From: Aspergillus flavus
Lineage: Eukaryota > Ascomycota > Eurotiomycetes > Eurotiales > Aspergillaceae
Assembly: GCF_009017415.1 (NCBI RefSeq)
Contig: NC_092406.1
Coordinates: 1,984,001-2,048,000, forward strand
Direction of reading: 5' to 3'
Length of the DNA: 64,000 nt
Under the pieces are notes generated by a model. It saw only the letters and a program-made list of their open reading frames with translations, was not told where the DNA came from and did not search any database. Of the stretch, positions 61,101 to 64,000 are shown one piece after another. Position 1 is the first letter of the stretch; each line of letters starts with the position of its first letter. The position numbers and the translations under genes were made by a program.

Positions 61101-61615
61101 ACTCCGTACTTTTGTAAACTCGGGCCTGTTTGAGGTAAGTAGTAGTAACTATCTGATCTTCGATCCGAAACCTTAGCAGCCAACATGAGCCGGTCAACTC
61201 AACGCTAGGCCTTTTCTTACTCCGTACATCATGTGGGGATAGGTCTCTCAAGTCGACTACTGTCTCACGTCAAACTCTGTTGGCCTTGAACAATGAAGTG
61301 CCCTTTTAGCCGTGTGTAAGCCGCCTACCAGCAGGGCAGTTGACCTGTCACGAGCATATATCTCGCAAAGATATTTTAGGGGCGGTAAGAAAAGTGCGGT
61401 GACTATCAGTATTACGCAGCAAAGCAAATGGTGCAACCACGGCTCGTTATACACCTGGACCTCCGATGTCTTCTTGGGAGAAATCAGCCCGTAAATTAAA
61501 CTTGTAACCCATTATTTACGCGTATATAGGATTGCCCAATAAATCAATAATTATTCCCACAAATTGCGCCATTCGTCGATGAATAATGGATAGCCCACGA
61601 CATCGTCCTTTTCAG
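58138..61615. other. 3.5 kb gene-free region
   Basis: Only short frames occur, none with support. Four full TACTCCGTAC copies lie here (about 58669, 59960, 61100, 61218). An imperfect direct repeat of AAATCGCCCACTTG / AAATCGCCTACTTG lies at 59042 and 59114. There is a 20-A run at 60465-60484 and a GAAAAGAAA purine stretch near 59650-59685. The left end holds the lte1 promoter and leader. Confidence 0.5.
60465..60484. repeat. Homopolymer run of 20 A
   Basis: An uninterrupted A run in intergenic sequence, with purine-rich sequence around it. Confidence 0.85.
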
Positions 61616-64000
61616 CTACCAGAGCTTGCAGACGGGCTTCTTCATCGGGCAGTTAAATGCTTCCTTGAATTCTCGAGAGTTTTCCATCGTTCCCTGTGGT
61701 GACCGTTAGCTGCGCTGCTTCCGTAAGGTGTTCGATTTGATCACAAAAGCCGGTACAAGACCGAAAGGTAACATAGCACTTACAATAATCCTTGCTGGTT
61801 TGGGGGCATGTGGGTCGTTGTAGATAGCCTTTCGAGCGGCTTCTGCAGTAGTCTTACTACACCACCAGTTTGCATATGAAATAAAGAAGAGCTGCTCCTT
61901 GGTGAACTTAGAAAGCCCAGGCAGCTGAGGGTCCGGGGAGACCTGTTCATGCTTTTTCCAAGCGTGATATGCAGCACCAATGCCTCCAGCATCCGCGATG
62001 TTCTCACCAAGAGTAAGACGTCCGTTGACGTGAAGGGGCTCCGAACCCTGTTCAGGAGCGGTGAAGTCCGAGTATTGGTCGACGAAACACTGGGCTCGCT
62101 CTTCGAACGCGTCGACCGTCTTGTCATCCCACCAATCAGTATAGTTTCCAGTCTCGTCATAGTGTCTACCTGTCGAATCGAACGCTATTGCAGCAGTGTA
62201 AGCCAATGTGTCCTCCATTTGCGCCAAGCATGCATGTTGTCTCGTTACTTACCATGTGACAGTTCGTGTCCACTGACAGCTCCAAACGCTCCATAAGCCA
62301 GGTATAAAGGAGCAGACGGCCCGTAAAATGCTGGCGGTTGCATAATCCCGGCAGGGAAAACGATCTCATTGCCAGGAGGGTTGTAATAGGCATTCACGGT
62401 GGGCGCAGTCATGCCCCATTCATTTCTATCTGTCGGTTTTCCTAGCTTCGACCATTCATTGTGTAGGTCAAACTTCGCGGCGGCGACCGTATTCTCGAAG
62501 AAAGTTTCGTTGGTTACCCTCAGGCGTTGATAGTACTTCTCCACGTCTCCTGGGTCCATCACATTAGGACTTTTTGTGGGATAGCCAATCTTCTGAACAA
62601 TGTTGCCGACTTTCTTGATCGCCAGATCTCTCACTTCGGAGGGCATCCAGCTTGTCTGGCGTAAGGTATACACGAATCGCTCCTTGATGTCCGACACTAT
62701 CTGATCGCCGAGTTCCTTCGACGCTTCCGAGAATGAATCAAGAACGTAAAATCGGCTCAACGTCCAGCCAAGGCTACTGTCCAGGGACTTGATGCATTTT
62801 CGCCATCTTTCTTCTGTGGCCTGCGGGTCCTTTCCTGCAAGCCTATTGTTGAATTCACGAAGAGGCTGGATTTTCGGGTCTTCTATTTCATCTGCGTACG
62901 TCTGGATGATTTTCCAGTTGAAATAAAGATCAATGACCTCTCTTGGAGTATCGTTTAAAATGGATGATAACGCTTTCATGTAGGACGGAGATCCTACTAT
63001 CAAACGGTCACTCCTATAATCCGATGGTGCCAGAGCTGATATAATGTCTGACATGGAGATTTGTGGGAGAAGAGATTGTGTCTCCTCAATGGTCCGCGGG
63101 TTATAGGACTTGGTCACATCTTCCTGGCTTTGTGTGTCCGGGGTAACATCTGCTATTTTCGCTTCGAAAGTAACGACGTCGCGCAGATGGTGCTTTGTCC
63201 CGCTACTAGAGGCAAATTCCCCAAGCACTTTCTCCACCACCGTAGTGTATTCTTTGACAGTTTCCGTACTGTTATAGTATTCCCTTGCTGGAAGTCCGAT
63301 CTCACCAAGTGGATTAACAAAGATTGCGACCGAGTCCGGGTCACGATCGTCAGACTATAAGTGTAAGGCAGGTTCAAAACCAATAAGGAGCGTGGATTAC
63401 TCACAGCAACAAACGGGGATACCAGGGCCTCGACACCGGATTCCATGAGGTAGAGTATTGCTTTTGTTAGGTCGGCATCCGATCCTTTAAGTGAGATCGA
63501 GTCTCGGCTGTATATCTTCTCGAACTCGGCCAGCATGTTATCAAGCGGTTTGCTTCCCCGCTTGGTGACCGTCGACTCGTCCATACAAGCAGTGTATGCT
63601 GCCTTCAATTTCTCAAAATTGTTTGAGTCAGCTGGATCCGAAGGTTTTGAGGAGCTAAGCAAGTGACGAAGGCGTGTCTGCGCATTTTCACTCATCATAG
63701 TCCCCGCAAATATGGCGCCTTGGTCAGGGCGCATGTCGTGCCGTTCTCTCCACCCCCCGCAGACATACTGATCGAAATCGGTGCAGGGATTAATTTGATC
63801 ATAATTCGGGTCGAGGTTATAGAGAATCTCAGATGCGGCGTGTACACACTCGGGGGTCTCACAAATCGAGGTTGTCACAGGACGCGGAGGAACGCTTTCA
63901 GATGGTCCGTCTGATATAACCAGCCACTAGGTCAGAGAAAGTGCGATGGCAAGGGCAACGGTGACGTACCAGGAATTATAGACCAAAAATAATAGGAGAC
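61616..64000 (-). CDS. M13-family zinc metallopeptidase (neprilysin type), 5' partial
   Basis: Exons visible: 64000-63970 (partial), 63910-63405, 63354-62253, 62184-61784 and 61693-61616, giving 705 residues with the N-terminus beyond the window edge. The first visible residues (SYYFWSIIP) are hydrophobic and may end a signal-anchor. Next come CETPECVHAASEILYNLDPN and INPCTDFDQYVCGGW, the Cys-rich start of M13 ectodomains. The catalytic part has VNAYYNPPGNEIVFPAGIMQ, then the zinc site HELSHAFD split by an intron, and GENIADAGG with the third zinc ligand Glu. It ends NCPMKKPVCKLW, the conserved C-terminal CxxW-like tail of M13. These membrane-bound or secreted enzymes cleave short peptides. 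All catalytic motifs are intact. The peptide substrate is unknown. Confidence 0.93.

Overview
This is nuclear DNA from a filamentous ascomycete, most likely a member of the Eurotiales (Aspergillus/Penicillium relatives). The evidence is split genes with short GT-AG introns (mostly 48-120 nt), wide pyrimidine-rich intergenic regions, and recognisable fungal orthologues: Sec18, RmtB (PRMT3), HymA (Mo25), Lte1, Kxd1 and a Mak/Phk-type hybrid histidine kinase. Species cannot be fixed by eye. Coding regions were rebuilt by joining reading frames at splice sites, and in every multi-exon model the phases agree.

Layout. Positions 1-5.6 kb look like a gene graveyard: unassigned fragments, an F-box/leucine-rich gene with a one-base frameshift (3841-4951, minus) and a BTB-like remnant (about 5170-5600, minus). 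Next comes a head-to-head pair of large hybrid histidine kinases. One is a 2333-residue pseudokinase/AAA/GAF/histidine kinase/receiver protein (5948-13296, minus). The other is a 1943-residue PAS histidine kinase (17545-23507, plus). They are separated by 4.2 kb of non-coding DNA. After a 5 kb gene-free stretch, the window turns into conserved housekeeping genes: kxd1 (plus), a small unknown gene (minus), sec18 (minus), a LENG1/Cir_N-type nuclear protein (plus), rmtB (minus), hymA (plus) and a TBC-domain Rab GAP (plus). Then come a proline-rich unknown (minus), a DIL-plus-ankyrin protein (minus) and the Ras-type exchange factor lte1 (minus). A final 3.5 kb gene-free stretch precedes an M13 metallopeptidase (minus), whose 5' end lies beyond the window edge.

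Functional themes are two-component signalling (two sensors), membrane traffic (Sec18, Kxd1/BLOC-1, TBC Rab GAP) and polarity or mitotic-exit signalling (HymA in the MOR/RAM kinase network, Lte1). These are mostly independent genes and I see no biosynthetic cluster. sec18/LENG1-like and rmtB/hymA are divergent pairs with compact shared promoters (459 and 558 nt).

The most interesting points are the divergent hybrid kinases, an apparent pseudo-receiver in tandem with the true receiver of the second kinase, and a GAF-like region in it split by about 330 low-complexity residues. Others are a short upstream ORF just before its start, an 8-base first coding exon in the LENG1-like gene, and an intergenic 10-mer (TACTCCGTAC) found six times. 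No tRNA, rRNA, transposon or CRISPR array was identified.
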